From: a virus
Virus record (IMG/VR): IMGVR_UViG_3300035670_000191
Location: 1 to 64,000 of that record
Strand: one strand, 5' to 3'
DNA length: 64,000 nt
In this document: in pieces, positions 7,860 to 16,121 of the stretch
How positions within the stretch are numbered: the first letter of the stretch is position 1
How the letters are laid out: each line of letters begins with the position of its first letter
Notes under the pieces: model-generated
What the model saw: the letters and a program-made list of their open reading frames with translations, nothing else
What the model was told of the DNA's origin: nothing
The model's database searches: none
Made by a program: the position numbers and the translations under genes

Positions 7860-8162
7860 ATGGCAAAAGTAATAACACTTTACGCTGCGGCACGGGATAA
7901 GCGCAAATTCACCGAAGGGGAAGCACGGAGCCTCCTATACATACTCGGAAAGTATTGCAGTGCCGACATAAAAAACAAACTTAAGGCAGCTTTTGAGGCT
8001 ATGCCAACCGAGCCAACTATAAGAAAAGCCTTAACAACTATGGACGAGTCAAACAGCCTTAAACTTTACGAAACAGATGCTTTTTATGAACCCGAAAACT
8101 CGTACAAAGATGAAATCCGCAAGATTCGCCAAGCATTCCTAACGCCCCGGAGCCAAAAATGA
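7860..8162 (+). CDS. hypothetical protein (100 aa)
   Basis: ATG 7860 follows AGAGGTAACAACA. The product is helical and charged with no recognised motif. Its stop overlaps the start of the nuclease gene in an ATGA arrangement, so the two are translationally coupled and may act together. Confidence 0.6.
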   Translation: MAKVITLYAAARDKRKFTEGEARSLLYILGKYCSADIKNKLKAAFEAMPTEPTIRKALTTMDESNSLKLYETDAFYEPENSYKDEIRKIRQAFLTPRSQK

Positions 8163-9178
8163 CACTACAAACCCTATTCCCCTTCCACTTCTCCCCATCC
8201 ACTATGTCAGACCTTTGGTCATGCGAGTTCGCTTTCTACCGTAAGCACATCCAAAAACTCAGACCAATGGCCCAAACTGACAGTAACTTGTATGCAGGGG
8301 GGTTGTTTGCCTCAGCTTGTGAAATCACGCGCAAGGCTTTCTTCAACGATAAGGTTCCAGAAGATACGGCTATCCAACTTGGCAAAACCCACATTCTGGA
8401 AGCAGATTCAACCGAAGATGACTTGAAGTCTAACGAACGCCTTGCATACGTCTTTGAGAAATACTTTCAACACTACCCGGTTGACAAAGACCTTACACCT
8501 TGTGAACTGGAAGATGGGACATACGCCATCGAGTATTACTTCGACCTAGGCTTGGGGATTCCACATCCTGACTTTCCAGACAAGGAACTGTCATTTGTTG
8601 GGCGGCTGGACTTTTTGGGTGAACGACGCGAGAGTGGCAAGACCGTCAGATACGTTGTGGACGATAAAACAACCAAAGCTGTGCGTCGTATTACTGGGAC
8701 AAAAATCCCGGACGTGGCCACAGAGGAAAAAATAGAGTCTACCCGTGGTCAGTTCATGGCGTACATATACGCGGCCCGTGCAATCGGCGTCAAGGGCATA
8801 AACAAGGCACTGATTCGCCGGGTTCCGATCCTGGCAACGTATGAAAAGCCTTACGAAATCCCACTAACGTATACAGACCACGCCCTAGAATCATGGTTTA
8901 CGTCCACCACTGATAAAATCATGGACGTACTGGAGCGGTATAAATGGCTAAAAGCCAACGGTGAAGAAAATGCGATAAAAGCGTTCCGGCCTGTTTACAA
9001 TGACGCCTGCAATAGCTATAATCGCCCCTGTACATACAAAGTAGGCTGCCTTCACCGAGAGGGCGAAGAAATCCTGGCACAAACATGTGAACAGACTGTG
9101 CATACTAAGGTTGGGGATACTTGGGTAAACCTGCCCCTAAAACAAGTTCTGAAAGACCTAAGAGGCACTCCGACGTAA
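8159..9178 (+). CDS. PD-(D/E)XK nuclease, Cas4/RecB-like with probable Fe-S cluster
   Basis: The 339-residue product has the PD-(D/E)XK exonuclease core: an acidic strand with FVGRLDFLGE, the catalytic VDDKTTKA (D...K), and a following QFMAYIYAARAIG helix typical of RecB-family nucleases. A Cys near the N-terminus (WSCEFAFYRK) combined with a C-terminal CNSYNRPCTYKVGC cluster matches the four-cysteine Fe-S staple of Cas4 and AddB. Such phage nucleases process DNA ends for recombination-dependent replication; the Sak4-like ATPase and SSB encoded 1-3 kb downstream are natural partners. A Cas4 role in spacer acquisition is unlikely because no CRISPR genes are present. Confidence 0.82.
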   Translation: MTLQTLFPFHFSPSTMSDLWSCEFAFYRKHIQKLRPMAQTDSNLYAGGLFASACEITRKAFFNDKVPEDTAIQLGKTHILEADSTEDDLKSNERLAYVFEKYFQHYPVDKDLTPCELEDGTYAIEYYFDLGLGIPHPDFPDKELSFVGRLDFLGERRESGKTVRYVVDDKTTKAVRRITGTKIPDVATEEKIESTRGQFMAYIYAARAIGVKGINKALIRRVPILATYEKPYEIPLTYTDHALESWFTSTTDKIMDVLERYKWLKANGEENAIKAFRPVYNDACNSYNRPCTYKVGCLHREGEEILAQTCEQTVHTKVGDTWVNLPLKQVLKDLRGTPT

Positions 9179-9196
9179 CAAGTTACTACCTCCCTT

Positions 9197-9220
9197 GGGG
9201 ACATGGATGTTCCTCTTTTT
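9197..9220 (+). terminator. probable Rho-independent terminator
   Basis: GGGGACA (9197-9203) pairs with TGTTCCT (9208-9214), including two G-T pairs, around a four-base loop, followed by CTTTTT. It is 18 bases after the nuclease stop. The stem is modest, so partial termination is more likely than full. Confidence 0.5.
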
Positions 9221-9278
9221 ACAAGGATGCAAGCAGCGCATAGCGCATCCCCCCAAACACAAACACAAAGGTTAAACT

Positions 9279-9935
9279 ATGAACGCAAACACAACATTCC
9301 ACATCCCCTGCACGTATCGCGCCCTCCGTGAGTTTTTGAAACTCAGCAAGGACAGCGCAAGGCTCAAACTTGTAGTTACAAAGAAATACTGCATACTTGC
9401 CTCAAGTCCGATAATTATACGGATTCCGCATGAGAAGCCCCTAGCCCTCAAGGCTGCATTTGAGATAGACTTCGACGATACGAATAATAAGGTTGTTTTT
9501 GACACCATAAAAACTCTCCAGGCAAGACTTGCAAAAGAGTTTATAGGTTTTAGATACTTGGACGACACAACTTCTCCCAAACTGTTAGTTGACACAAACC
9601 CGGATGTTGCCTTCGACACAAGAAGTGTAGGGGTCTATCAACAGGGCAAGGATTGGTACACCCATACAGCAGACTCATACATTGAAAGTGCAAATGGTAA
9701 CAAAGCTGCACCCGGGATGTTCGAGACATACGCTTACAACTGGGAGTATCTGGCTTTTGTCGTGGACTTATACTCTGAAATTAACGCCCCAGTCCAACGA
9801 CATAAAGCTATCACACCAAGAGACTTCATATACACAACAACACAATTCCCTGGGACTAAAGCCCAAAGTCTTATAATGACAACCAAAGGTTCGCATGAAC
9901 CTTACGAAGCAATCATTGCGCCTGTTACGCTGTAA
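9279..9935 (+). CDS. hypothetical protein, possibly sliding-clamp-like (218 aa)
   Basis: ATG 9279 follows AAAGG. I do not recognise the family with confidence. The pattern of alternating beta strands, a helix before the last third (YLAFVVDLYSEI), and an ending MTTKGSHEPYEAIIAPVTL resembles the final domain of bacterial beta clamps, which end in V(L/M)MP(M/V)RL-type sequences. Its place between recombination nuclease and polymerase genes would suit a processivity factor. At 218 residues it is shorter than DnaN (about 370) and closer to two-domain clamps such as T4 gp45. This is an inference from shape, not a family match. Confidence 0.55.
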   Translation: MNANTTFHIPCTYRALREFLKLSKDSARLKLVVTKKYCILASSPIIIRIPHEKPLALKAAFEIDFDDTNNKVVFDTIKTLQARLAKEFIGFRYLDDTTSPKLLVDTNPDVAFDTRSVGVYQQGKDWYTHTADSYIESANGNKAAPGMFETYAYNWEYLAFVVDLYSEINAPVQRHKAITPRDFIYTTTQFPGTKAQSLIMTTKGSHEPYEAIIAPVTL

Positions 9936-9975
9936 ACCCTGTTACGCTGCAACCACATACTAAGAGACAAACACC

Positions 9976-10302
9976 ATGAAAATTATTCTGACAAATGCTT
10001 TCTCCCTCAACATGCTTGAAGATAACTGTCAGTTGGACGTATTCACGCTCAACATCGAACAAGTCAAACTTATACTTGAGCAAATTCCTTGGGAGTCAGC
10101 CATTGGACACGCTGACACGGCTGCCATGGTCGGGAACCTGCTCGGAATCGACATTCCCTGTAACCGTGTTAATATAACAATGGAGAGAGGGAATCCCATC
10201 ATTGTCGCACAATATGTTGGCCCCCGTCTTCCGGAAGGAACAACGGTACTCCCAGAAGGCAGCAGCATAGTTTTCAAAAGAGTAGAGAAGTTCTACGCCT
10301 AA
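9976..10302 (+). CDS. DUF1874 / AcrIII-1-type viral ring nuclease (anti-type III CRISPR)
   Basis: The 108-residue product matches the DUF1874 family (STIV B116, SIRV1 gp29, YddF): LTNAFSLNML at the N-terminus, then SAIGHADTAAMVGNLLGI, then IPCNRVNITMERGNPIIVAQ and RLPEG. The known members with this signature (AcrIII-1) degrade cyclic tetra-adenylate, the second messenger of type III CRISPR systems, and so block the abortive response. The residues that matter in SIRV1 gp29 (His47, Arg85, Glu88) correspond to His45, Arg84 and Glu87 here, all conserved. It acts in the cytoplasm early in infection. It stands alone among replication genes with its own AGAG ribosome-binding site and is followed by a hairpin at 10310-10334. 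Confidence 0.85.
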   Translation: MKIILTNAFSLNMLEDNCQLDVFTLNIEQVKLILEQIPWESAIGHADTAAMVGNLLGIDIPCNRVNITMERGNPIIVAQYVGPRLPEGTTVLPEGSSIVFKRVEKFYA

Positions 10303-10309
10303 CCCTATT

Positions 10310-10334
10310 GCCTACCTTTCTTTGAAGGGTAGGC
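10310..10334 (+). terminator. hairpin after the ring nuclease gene, weak terminator
   Basis: GCCTACC (10310-10316) pairs exactly with GGTAGGC (10328-10334) across an 11-base loop, eight bases after the ring nuclease stop. Only TTCCC follows instead of a T-run, so it may protect the 3' end of the mRNA more than terminate. Confidence 0.5.
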
Positions 10335-10358
10335 TTCCCTGCAACCCTTGGTGCATCC

Positions 10359-11240
10359 ATGAACAAACAACTTAAAGAACAAACCCCTGACATCCCGGAT
10401 TCCTCCGTTAAGAAAATAATTCTGTATGGTGCGGGTGGTACGGGTAAGTCCACGTCCATAGCAACAACCTTGATTGACGCTCCGGCAAACCGCAGAATAG
10501 TTTATCTGATGACAGAACGGAATGCTGTTAGTGGCCTAGAATATGGTTTGCAGAAACATGGGATAACCCCAACGCCTGGACAAATAGTCTATGTGTTTCC
10601 CCAAGAAAAAAAGAAGGCTTTTGTAGACTTGGAGCGGGCTTTTGCCTTGTACGAACAAACAAGCAAAACCGAAGCCCTCAAAGGTCAGTCTGCAACAACT
10701 CAAGGCAAGGAGAACTACGGCTACATCAACAAGATTCTCAAAACACTCGCAAAATTCACTGGCCAAGACTTTGCCACCGGAGAAACAATCGAAATCGGCA
10801 ACGTAGGGGACTTGACTTCGTCGGATATACTTGTCATTGACGGATTGTCGCCGATTGGCAACGAAATATGGAACAGCATGGTAGGGGATAAGCTTGCTAT
10901 AAGTATGACAGACTATCGCCCTCCCCAACGCTCAATGTATCTTCTGTTTGCCGCTATTGCAAAACTCGATTGCCATGTTATACTGCTCGCCCATGAGAAA
11001 GAAGTCTTGAATGATTCAGGTACACTTGACTGCCTCAGAGTCAATACCTGGGTTGGCAATAGTAACTATGAGACGCTCATGGGCCTCTGGACAGATGTTG
11101 TCTATGCGTATAAGCAGGGCAATGCCTTTAAGTGGGCAGGCCAGCGTCCCAAAACATATACTATTGCACGCAACATCCCTGCGAAAGATAACCTTGAACC
11201 TTCTTTTCACACTCACGGAGTATTTTCTACGAAACAGTGA
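10359..11240 (+). CDS. Sak4-like RecA-fold ATPase (recombinase/annealing)
   Basis: The 293-residue product has Walker A GAGGTGKST at residues 24-32, Walker B SDILVIDGLSPIG near residue 155 and a later VILLAHEKE (sensor-like strand), the arrangement of phage AAA_24/Sak4 single-strand annealing ATPases, which are reduced RecA-like enzymes. Such proteins usually work with an SSB encoded next door, and a candidate SSB lies 360 bases downstream. With the Cas4/RecB-like nuclease at 8.2 kb this makes a plausible recombination module. The start at ATG 10359 has only a weak ribosome-binding site (TTGGTG). Confidence 0.8.
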   Translation: MNKQLKEQTPDIPDSSVKKIILYGAGGTGKSTSIATTLIDAPANRRIVYLMTERNAVSGLEYGLQKHGITPTPGQIVYVFPQEKKKAFVDLERAFALYEQTSKTEALKGQSATTQGKENYGYINKILKTLAKFTGQDFATGETIEIGNVGDLTSSDILVIDGLSPIGNEIWNSMVGDKLAISMTDYRPPQRSMYLLFAAIAKLDCHVILLAHEKEVLNDSGTLDCLRVNTWVGNSNYETLMGLWTDVVYAYKQGNAFKWAGQRPKTYTIARNIPAKDNLEPSFHTHGVFSTKQ

Positions 11241-11300
11241 TGCCAAAGCACTTACGCACTCACACAAACCTACAACCCTAACCCAAACCGAGAAACAACA

Positions 11301-11564
11301 ATGTTCAAAATCTTTCCCATCAAAAATAAGCCCTTGCTGCCAAAGACTTCTGACCAAGACTTCGCAGACGGTTTGTCAGAGACTTTCCTCTTTTACTTCG
11401 TAGATTCTGCGGAAGACTACGAAGCAACAGCCGACTTCTTATACGCATCACAAGATGATTCACCTGCCTTTATCCAGGGCAGCCGCAAAGCACTAGAATT
11501 TATACGGGAGGCGCGAGCAAACGCTAAAAAAGTTACAGACATCAAAACCACACTTTCACTTTAA
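11301..11564 (+). CDS. hypothetical protein (87 aa)
   Basis: ATG 11301 follows GAGAAACAACA. The product is acidic in the middle with a basic C-terminus (FIREARANAKKVTD) and no recognisable motif. It lies between the Sak4-like ATPase and the probable SSB, a common place for small recombination accessory proteins, but no function can be assigned. Confidence 0.55.
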   Translation: MFKIFPIKNKPLLPKTSDQDFADGLSETFLFYFVDSAEDYEATADFLYASQDDSPAFIQGSRKALEFIREARANAKKVTDIKTTLSL

Positions 11565-11600
11565 CACACTTCAACACAACACAACCAAAGGTACATTACA

Positions 11601-12269
11601 ATGGGTAGATTTTCAGTTTCAATCGAAGAAATGTCAGATAAGGTCGAGATTCTTGACCCGGGTATTTATGCTGCCGAAATAACTGACATCGGCGGTCAAA
11701 CCCGCGACGGGGACTTCTACATCAAGATTGACGAAGAACGGAAATGGAACAGTAAGCTCAAAGCTATGGCATCCACTGGCCAAAAGACTATCCAAGGTGG
11801 TTTCACGTACAAGGTTGTGCTGCTTTCTGAAAAAGCCAAGGCCCAACTTCTTGTTGACGAACCCCAGTTGGTTTGCTTCTTGAACTTACGCTTTGACGAG
11901 AAGTATCGCCTTTCTACAAAGCAAAACATTCCGCTGACCCAGATCATCCGTCTGTTCGACCTAGACTTAACCTCCCTGCTTGAAGAAGCCGAGTCGTCGA
12001 TTGACTGGGATGAAGTCCACGTCCCGGAAGAATATGAAGACTTGCCGGATGCTCAAGCAATGTGGGAATCTGTGGTGTTTCACCGTGAGTTCCTGAATGT
12101 TTTGGGCGTGGCTTTGAAGGGCCAAAGGGTACGGGTTAAAGTAACCCACCGCCCGAACCGCCAGAATAAGTCTGTCATGGAACACGGCATCGACACTGGC
12201 GCACCAAGCCAGCCATTCTGCGGACTATTGGCTTATGCAGACGGCTGTGAGGATGACTTGCAGGAATAA
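11601..12269 (+). CDS. probable single-stranded DNA-binding protein
   Basis: The 222-residue product has an N-terminal beta-rich segment (LDPGIYAAEITDIGGQTRDG) typical of phage DUF669-like OB-fold SSBs, a central acidic helical insertion (EEAESSIDWDEVHVPEEYED), a second beta segment (GQRVRVKVTHRPNRQNKS) and an acidic tail ending EDDLQE. An acidic C-terminal tail that recruits partner enzymes is characteristic of SSBs. Its position directly after a Sak4-like ATPase and before the polymerase is the usual one. I infer the function from this combination; no single diagnostic motif exists. ATG 11601 follows AAAGG. Confidence 0.6.
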   Translation: MGRFSVSIEEMSDKVEILDPGIYAAEITDIGGQTRDGDFYIKIDEERKWNSKLKAMASTGQKTIQGGFTYKVVLLSEKAKAQLLVDEPQLVCFLNLRFDEKYRLSTKQNIPLTQIIRLFDLDLTSLLEEAESSIDWDEVHVPEEYEDLPDAQAMWESVVFHREFLNVLGVALKGQRVRVKVTHRPNRQNKSVMEHGIDTGAPSQPFCGLLAYADGCEDDLQE

Positions 12270-12297
12270 TTTTGTAGGGCTTTTGGCCTGACTTACG

Positions 12298-12324
12298 GGG
12301 AGGGGATTAGTCTCCTCCCTTTTT
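12298..12324 (+). terminator. Rho-independent terminator after the SSB gene
   Basis: GGGAGGGGA (12298-12306) pairs with TCTCCTCCC (12311-12319) with one mismatch and a four-base loop, followed by TTTTT. It separates the recombination genes from the DNA polymerase. Confidence 0.75.
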
Positions 12325-12349
12325 CGTATCCAAACCTGTGGTTAACAAC

Positions 12350-14920
12350 ATGCTTAAACGTCCAGCATTCCCAAAACACAAACCCGTTGTTGTTGTCAAC
12401 GACATTCCTGTAAAGCGAGAAATACTCTCCGGGGACAAGTTTAGTGAACCAAGTAACCTCTCCCTCCTAACCTCCCTCCGCACTGGCAAAGTAAGTGCAA
12501 AGTCTTCTGCGACACCTACACAAGGTTGCTATCCAATAAACTCCCTTGACATCCATACGACTTATGTTGACATGACATACTGGGGGGATATAGACCACAA
12601 TACTGATTGGTGTCAAGAGTTGTCGGCAAAACCCGTAGAAGGCTGGATTCTGCACGAACATACAAGGGTCTGGTGCAGTCCACGTTTACACGCACAAATA
12701 ACAGCCTTGGTCGCCGAAATTGAAGCCGTCAAGCCCCTTATGGTTATAGTCACCGGGAAATGGGGCTTGTTTTGGTTGTCAGGCTTAGTTCGGTTAAGTG
12801 AAACTGCAAACAGCGGGGCGAAACAGAAACCTCTCGGGGCTTTGGCCAAGTATCGAGCAAGCATTTTATGGCTTGCAGGCAACCCGAGTATCCTACTCTA
12901 CCCCATGTACCATACAGTGAATGTTCACGGTATGCCTCAAGCAGCAACAATCATAGAGTTTGACCTCCGACGTGCAGGTGACATCTTACACAATTTGCAG
13001 AAGCGCGGCCCTTCTTTCTATAAGAAACCCCCGGTTGATGTTGTCCTTGGTACAACACTCCCAGTAGTTCGTGACTTCATAAAGCGAGAAATCCTCCCTG
13101 CGCTTGACACTGCTCCCACACTTGTGTCTGTTGACATCGAAACTATGTTTCACTCGGTGATTGACTGCATAGGTTTGGCCATAACCCCAACACGTGGAAT
13201 CTGTGTACCGTTTGCCCATCTTGGCAATCCTGTCTACTGGACACCTGAAGCCGAAATAGAAGTTTGGGACTTGATTCGCAGTGTGTTGCTTCATAAGAAC
13301 TGTCGGGCATTCGGCCAGAACTTCACTTATGATACGGCGTATCTAGATAAACTCTATCTTCTCCCTGTTAGAATTGCCCATGATACAATGGTGATGCACC
13401 ATGCGCTGTATAACACTATGCCGAAAGACTTGGCTTTTTTGGCCAGCCGCTATTGCCAGCACTACACATACTGGAAGGATGAGATAACTGCGACGGCTGT
13501 AAGCCCTGAATCACGTTGGACATACAATGTCAAGGACATTCTGTATACATACGAAGTCCTCAAAGAACTACAGGACATTCTTGAAGATGCTGCTGGCCCC
13601 AAAGAAGTCTATGACTTCACAGTCAACAGTCTGCTGCCCGAAGTTGTTAAGACAATGAACCGTGGTGTGTCTGTTGACGTAAGGCGTAAGGAAGACTTGC
13701 GGGACTTCTTCTCAAAACTTGCAGACAGTATCTTTGCAGATATTCAAAGCACGCTCGGGTTTGAGATAAACCTCAACTCTGTTGCTCAGAAGAAGAAACT
13801 CTTTGTAGACTTTTTCGGCATGACCCTGCAAGTCAAGAAGCGGAAAGACGGAAGTATGGCTGAAACAACAGATGCAAAGGCCATGCTCGAGTATATGGAA
13901 ACGTATCCTATGTTTCGTCCGTTTCTTGCCCTCATTCTTGAGTATGTTGCAATAACCAAGTTTACAAACACGTTTCTTGGGATGGGAGTAGATGGGGATA
14001 ACCGTGTCCGGACACAATACAGAGTATCTGGTACGGCAACAGGACGGCTGGCTTCTACTAAAAGTCTGTTTGGAAGTGGCGCAAACCTACAAAATATCCC
14101 TACTGGGGGTAAAATCGACCTACAATACGCCGTAGAATTAGTTGAAGACCACAATGCTATCGAAGACATTGTAACATATACTCAAGAGGGGGCTATTGCG
14201 CTCCCAAACATCAAGAGTATCTTTCTCTGTGACCCTGGATATGAGATAATGGATTGCGACCTCGGTGGTGCAGACGCCCAGATTGTTGCTGCGGAGTCGG
14301 AGTGCAAATGGCTCATAGAATTCTTTGCAAACCCCAAAGGTAAGTTGTATGCCTACATTGCATCCCAACACTTACAACGGGAGATTACATCCGACAGTCC
14401 GGAGTATAAGATATACAAGAGTGTCTGTCACGGAACAAACTACAAGCTCGGCATCGACAAGTTGTCCAAGATGCTTGGAATAAGTCTTGACAACGCAAAA
14501 GCCCTCCAAGCTTTCTATTTCTCGCTGTGCCCAGAAATCCCCAAGTGGCACGCCCACCTGGCCACCACCATAGCTCGCCGTGGCTACCTGGAAAATAAGT
14601 TTGGTCGCCGTGGCTGGTTCCTGGATAAGAACGACCCTAATTTGCTCAACAAGGCGTGTGCGTTCCTGCCCCAGTCTACGGTAGCGGATGTTATAAACCG
14701 GGCCTGGATTCGCATTGCAAGCACGCTCCCGGATATACAGGTGTTGATGCAAGTGCATGACTCGCTTGTGCTTCAATACCCCTTGCAAAAGGCCGCCGAA
14801 TACCGTAGAATAATCCCCGAACTGATGAGGATTCCCATCCCGTATAAACCGGTGCTTGTGATTCCGTCTGATTCAAAAATATCCGATACTTCGTATGGCG
14901 AAATGAGGAAAAACAAATGA
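12350..14920 (+). CDS. polA: family A DNA polymerase with 3'-5' exonuclease and UDG-like N-terminal domain
   Basis: The main replicative polymerase of this phage. Residues about 260-430 carry the 3'-5' proofreading exonuclease: VDIET (Exo I), FGQNFTYDTAYLD (Exo II) and YNVKDILYTYEV (Exo III). The polymerase domain has the family A signatures SGTATGRLAS, motif A DCDLGGADAQIV near residue 635, motif B KSVCHGTNYKLG near 690 and motif C QVHDSLV near 802. Residues about 65-210 precede the exonuclease and resemble a uracil-DNA-glycosylase-like fold (VIVTGKWGLFWLSG and LLYPMYHTVNVHGM, comparable to the strand and TxHP-type motifs of family 4/5 UDGs). No 5'-3' exonuclease is fused. I use ATG 12350; an in-frame GTG lies 12 bases upstream. 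Its stop overlaps the next start. Confidence 0.92.
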   Translation: MLKRPAFPKHKPVVVVNDIPVKREILSGDKFSEPSNLSLLTSLRTGKVSAKSSATPTQGCYPINSLDIHTTYVDMTYWGDIDHNTDWCQELSAKPVEGWILHEHTRVWCSPRLHAQITALVAEIEAVKPLMVIVTGKWGLFWLSGLVRLSETANSGAKQKPLGALAKYRASILWLAGNPSILLYPMYHTVNVHGMPQAATIIEFDLRRAGDILHNLQKRGPSFYKKPPVDVVLGTTLPVVRDFIKREILPALDTAPTLVSVDIETMFHSVIDCIGLAITPTRGICVPFAHLGNPVYWTPEAEIEVWDLIRSVLLHKNCRAFGQNFTYDTAYLDKLYLLPVRIAHDTMVMHHALYNTMPKDLAFLASRYCQHYTYWKDEITATAVSPESRWTYNVKDILYTYEVLKELQDILEDAAGPKEVYDFTVNSLLPEVVKTMNRGVSVDVRRKEDLRDFFSKLADSIFADIQSTLGFEINLNSVAQKKKLFVDFFGMTLQVKKRKDGSMAETTDAKAMLEYMETYPMFRPFLALILEYVAITKFTNTFLGMGVDGDNRVRTQYRVSGTATGRLASTKSLFGSGANLQNIPTGGKIDLQYAVELVEDHNAIEDIVTYTQEGAIALPNIKSIFLCDPGYEIMDCDLGGADAQIVAAESECKWLIEFFANPKGKLYAYIASQHLQREITSDSPEYKIYKSVCHGTNYKLGIDKLSKMLGISLDNAKALQAFYFSLCPEIPKWHAHLATTIARRGYLENKFGRRGWFLDKNDPNLLNKACAFLPQSTVADVINRAWIRIASTLPDIQVLMQVHDSLVLQYPLQKAAEYRRIIPELMRIPIPYKPVLVIPSDSKISDTSYGEMRKNK

Positions 14921-15330
14921 GAAAGATTGAATTGGCGGCCAAGGAGGCAAGCCTAGTTGACATCACAAGTATGTCAGTTGACGTTTTCATGGAAACCCTA
15001 TGGTTCATGCACTCGTCCGATACAAGTTTCTCCCAGGCAACACTTCTCATAGATGACTTCCTGGTCACGCTTGAGTTTAACTGTAGGGCAAAACCCTACC
15101 CGTGCTTGCGCCTGCACAACATAAGTTTGCCAGAAGATATGCGTAGCCAAGGATTGTTTACAATGTTCATTAGCAAACTTGAATGTTTGTGTGACTTGAT
15201 GCCCTTGACACTTGAAGTGTCGTTTTGTCTAAACCCTGCTTTGTTCAACTACTTTCTAAAGAGGAATTACAATGTCACCAATGAAGACTCAGCCCACCTC
15301 CAACGATTCCCCACAGGTTTTCCGGTGTGA
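14917..15330 (+). CDS. possible GNAT-like acetyltransferase (137 aa)
   Basis: The start overlaps the polymerase stop (ATGA). The central segment LPEDMRSQGLFTMFISKLE resembles the acetyl-CoA-binding loop and helix of GNAT enzymes (RGxGLxxxFL), and LNPALFNYFLKRNY resembles the family's final helix, in which a neighbouring residue is replaced before FxxxxGF. The usual Q/RxxGxG/A is only partly present (RSQGLF), so activity is uncertain. Phage homologues of unknown substrate are common. Confidence 0.55.
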   Translation: MRKIELAAKEASLVDITSMSVDVFMETLWFMHSSDTSFSQATLLIDDFLVTLEFNCRAKPYPCLRLHNISLPEDMRSQGLFTMFISKLECLCDLMPLTLEVSFCLNPALFNYFLKRNYNVTNEDSAHLQRFPTGFPV

Positions 15331-15499
15331 ACCCCTTGCGACACTTGGCCTTGCAATAGTAGTTGTTGCTGCCCTGACCATTGTCATAGTAGTAGGGATG
15401 CGAAATGCAACAGAACGGGCTTTCGCCGCACAGGGATTGCAACAATGTGTTGTAGAAAGGGTTGTTGTGTGGCAGAAAGAATGTTTTAAGTATGAATGA
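15272..15499 (+). CDS. small single-pass membrane protein (75 aa)
   Basis: ATG 15272 has GAGG ten bases upstream and lies inside the 3' end of the preceding gene. Residues about 25-42 form one strongly hydrophobic segment (LGLAIVVVAALTIVIVVG) followed by a positively charged side, predicting an inner-membrane protein with a cytoplasmic or periplasmic tail containing two cysteines. Lysis accessory, superinfection exclusion or a simple anchor are all possible; nothing decides. The next gene starts inside its 3' end. Confidence 0.6.
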   Translation: MSPMKTQPTSNDSPQVFRCEPLATLGLAIVVVAALTIVIVVGMRNATERAFAAQGLQQCVVERVVVWQKECFKYE

Positions 15500-16121
15500 G
15501 AGGGCAAGCCTTCGGATTCTAGTTGCTTGTGAAGAATCCCAAGTTGTTACAGTAGCTTTGCGTGCCCGTGGCCATGAAGCGTATTCCTGTGATATACTTC
15601 CTCCGTCGGGGGGGCATCCAGAATGGCACATTCAGCAAGATGTTACGGAACTTCTACGTTCCCCACGTGAATGGGATATGTGTATTGCTTTCCCACCGTG
15701 TACACATCTTGCTGTAAGTGGCTCACGGCACTTTGCTGCCAAACAAGCAGATGGTAGGCAAGCAGCCGGTATAGACTTTTTCATGCAATTTGTGCATTCC
15801 CCTGTGCCTCTTAAGGCCATAGAAAACCCAGTGGGAATCATGTCTACTTTGTACAGAAGACCTGACCAGATAATCCAGCCGTGGATGTTTGGGTATCCTA
15901 CAACCAAGGCTACTTGTTTATGGTTGTTCAACCTCCCTAAACTTGTTCCGACAAACATAGTTTCTAAGGGTGAAAATGTCACACTTGGAAGCGGAAAAAA
16001 GATGGCGAGATGGCACTATGATCTGAGTTGTCTTAAACAGTCCGAAAGAGCCAAAGCTAGAAGCAAAACTTTTCAAGGTATTGCAGACGCTATGGCAACA
16101 CAATGGTCACCCCTTTTATAG
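15492..16121 (+). CDS. DNA cytosine methyltransferase-like protein
   Basis: I start at ATG 15492, giving 209 residues. It begins with a Rossmann-type strand (LRILVACEESQVVT), followed by AYSCDILP, then FPPCTHLAVSG, containing the Pro-Cys catalytic motif of C5-cytosine methyltransferases, and later KAIENPVGIM (ENP motif). The protein is about half the size of classical Dcm enzymes and lacks a clear target-recognition domain; this short form is frequent in phages and is often annotated as a cytosine methyltransferase, but its real substrate is unsettled. Protection of phage DNA from host nucleases is the likely role. Confidence 0.68.
   Translation: MNERASLRILVACEESQVVTVALRARGHEAYSCDILPPSGGHPEWHIQQDVTELLRSPREWDMCIAFPPCTHLAVSGSRHFAAKQADGRQAAGIDFFMQFVHSPVPLKAIENPVGIMSTLYRRPDQIIQPWMFGYPTTKATCLWLFNLPKLVPTNIVSKGENVTLGSGKKMARWHYDLSCLKQSERAKARSKTFQGIADAMATQWSPLL

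Noticed and set aside
8159-9178. Cas4 as part of a CRISPR adaptation module
   Set aside because: Sequence is Cas4-like, but no Cas1, Cas2 or array is present; a phage recombination nuclease explains it better.
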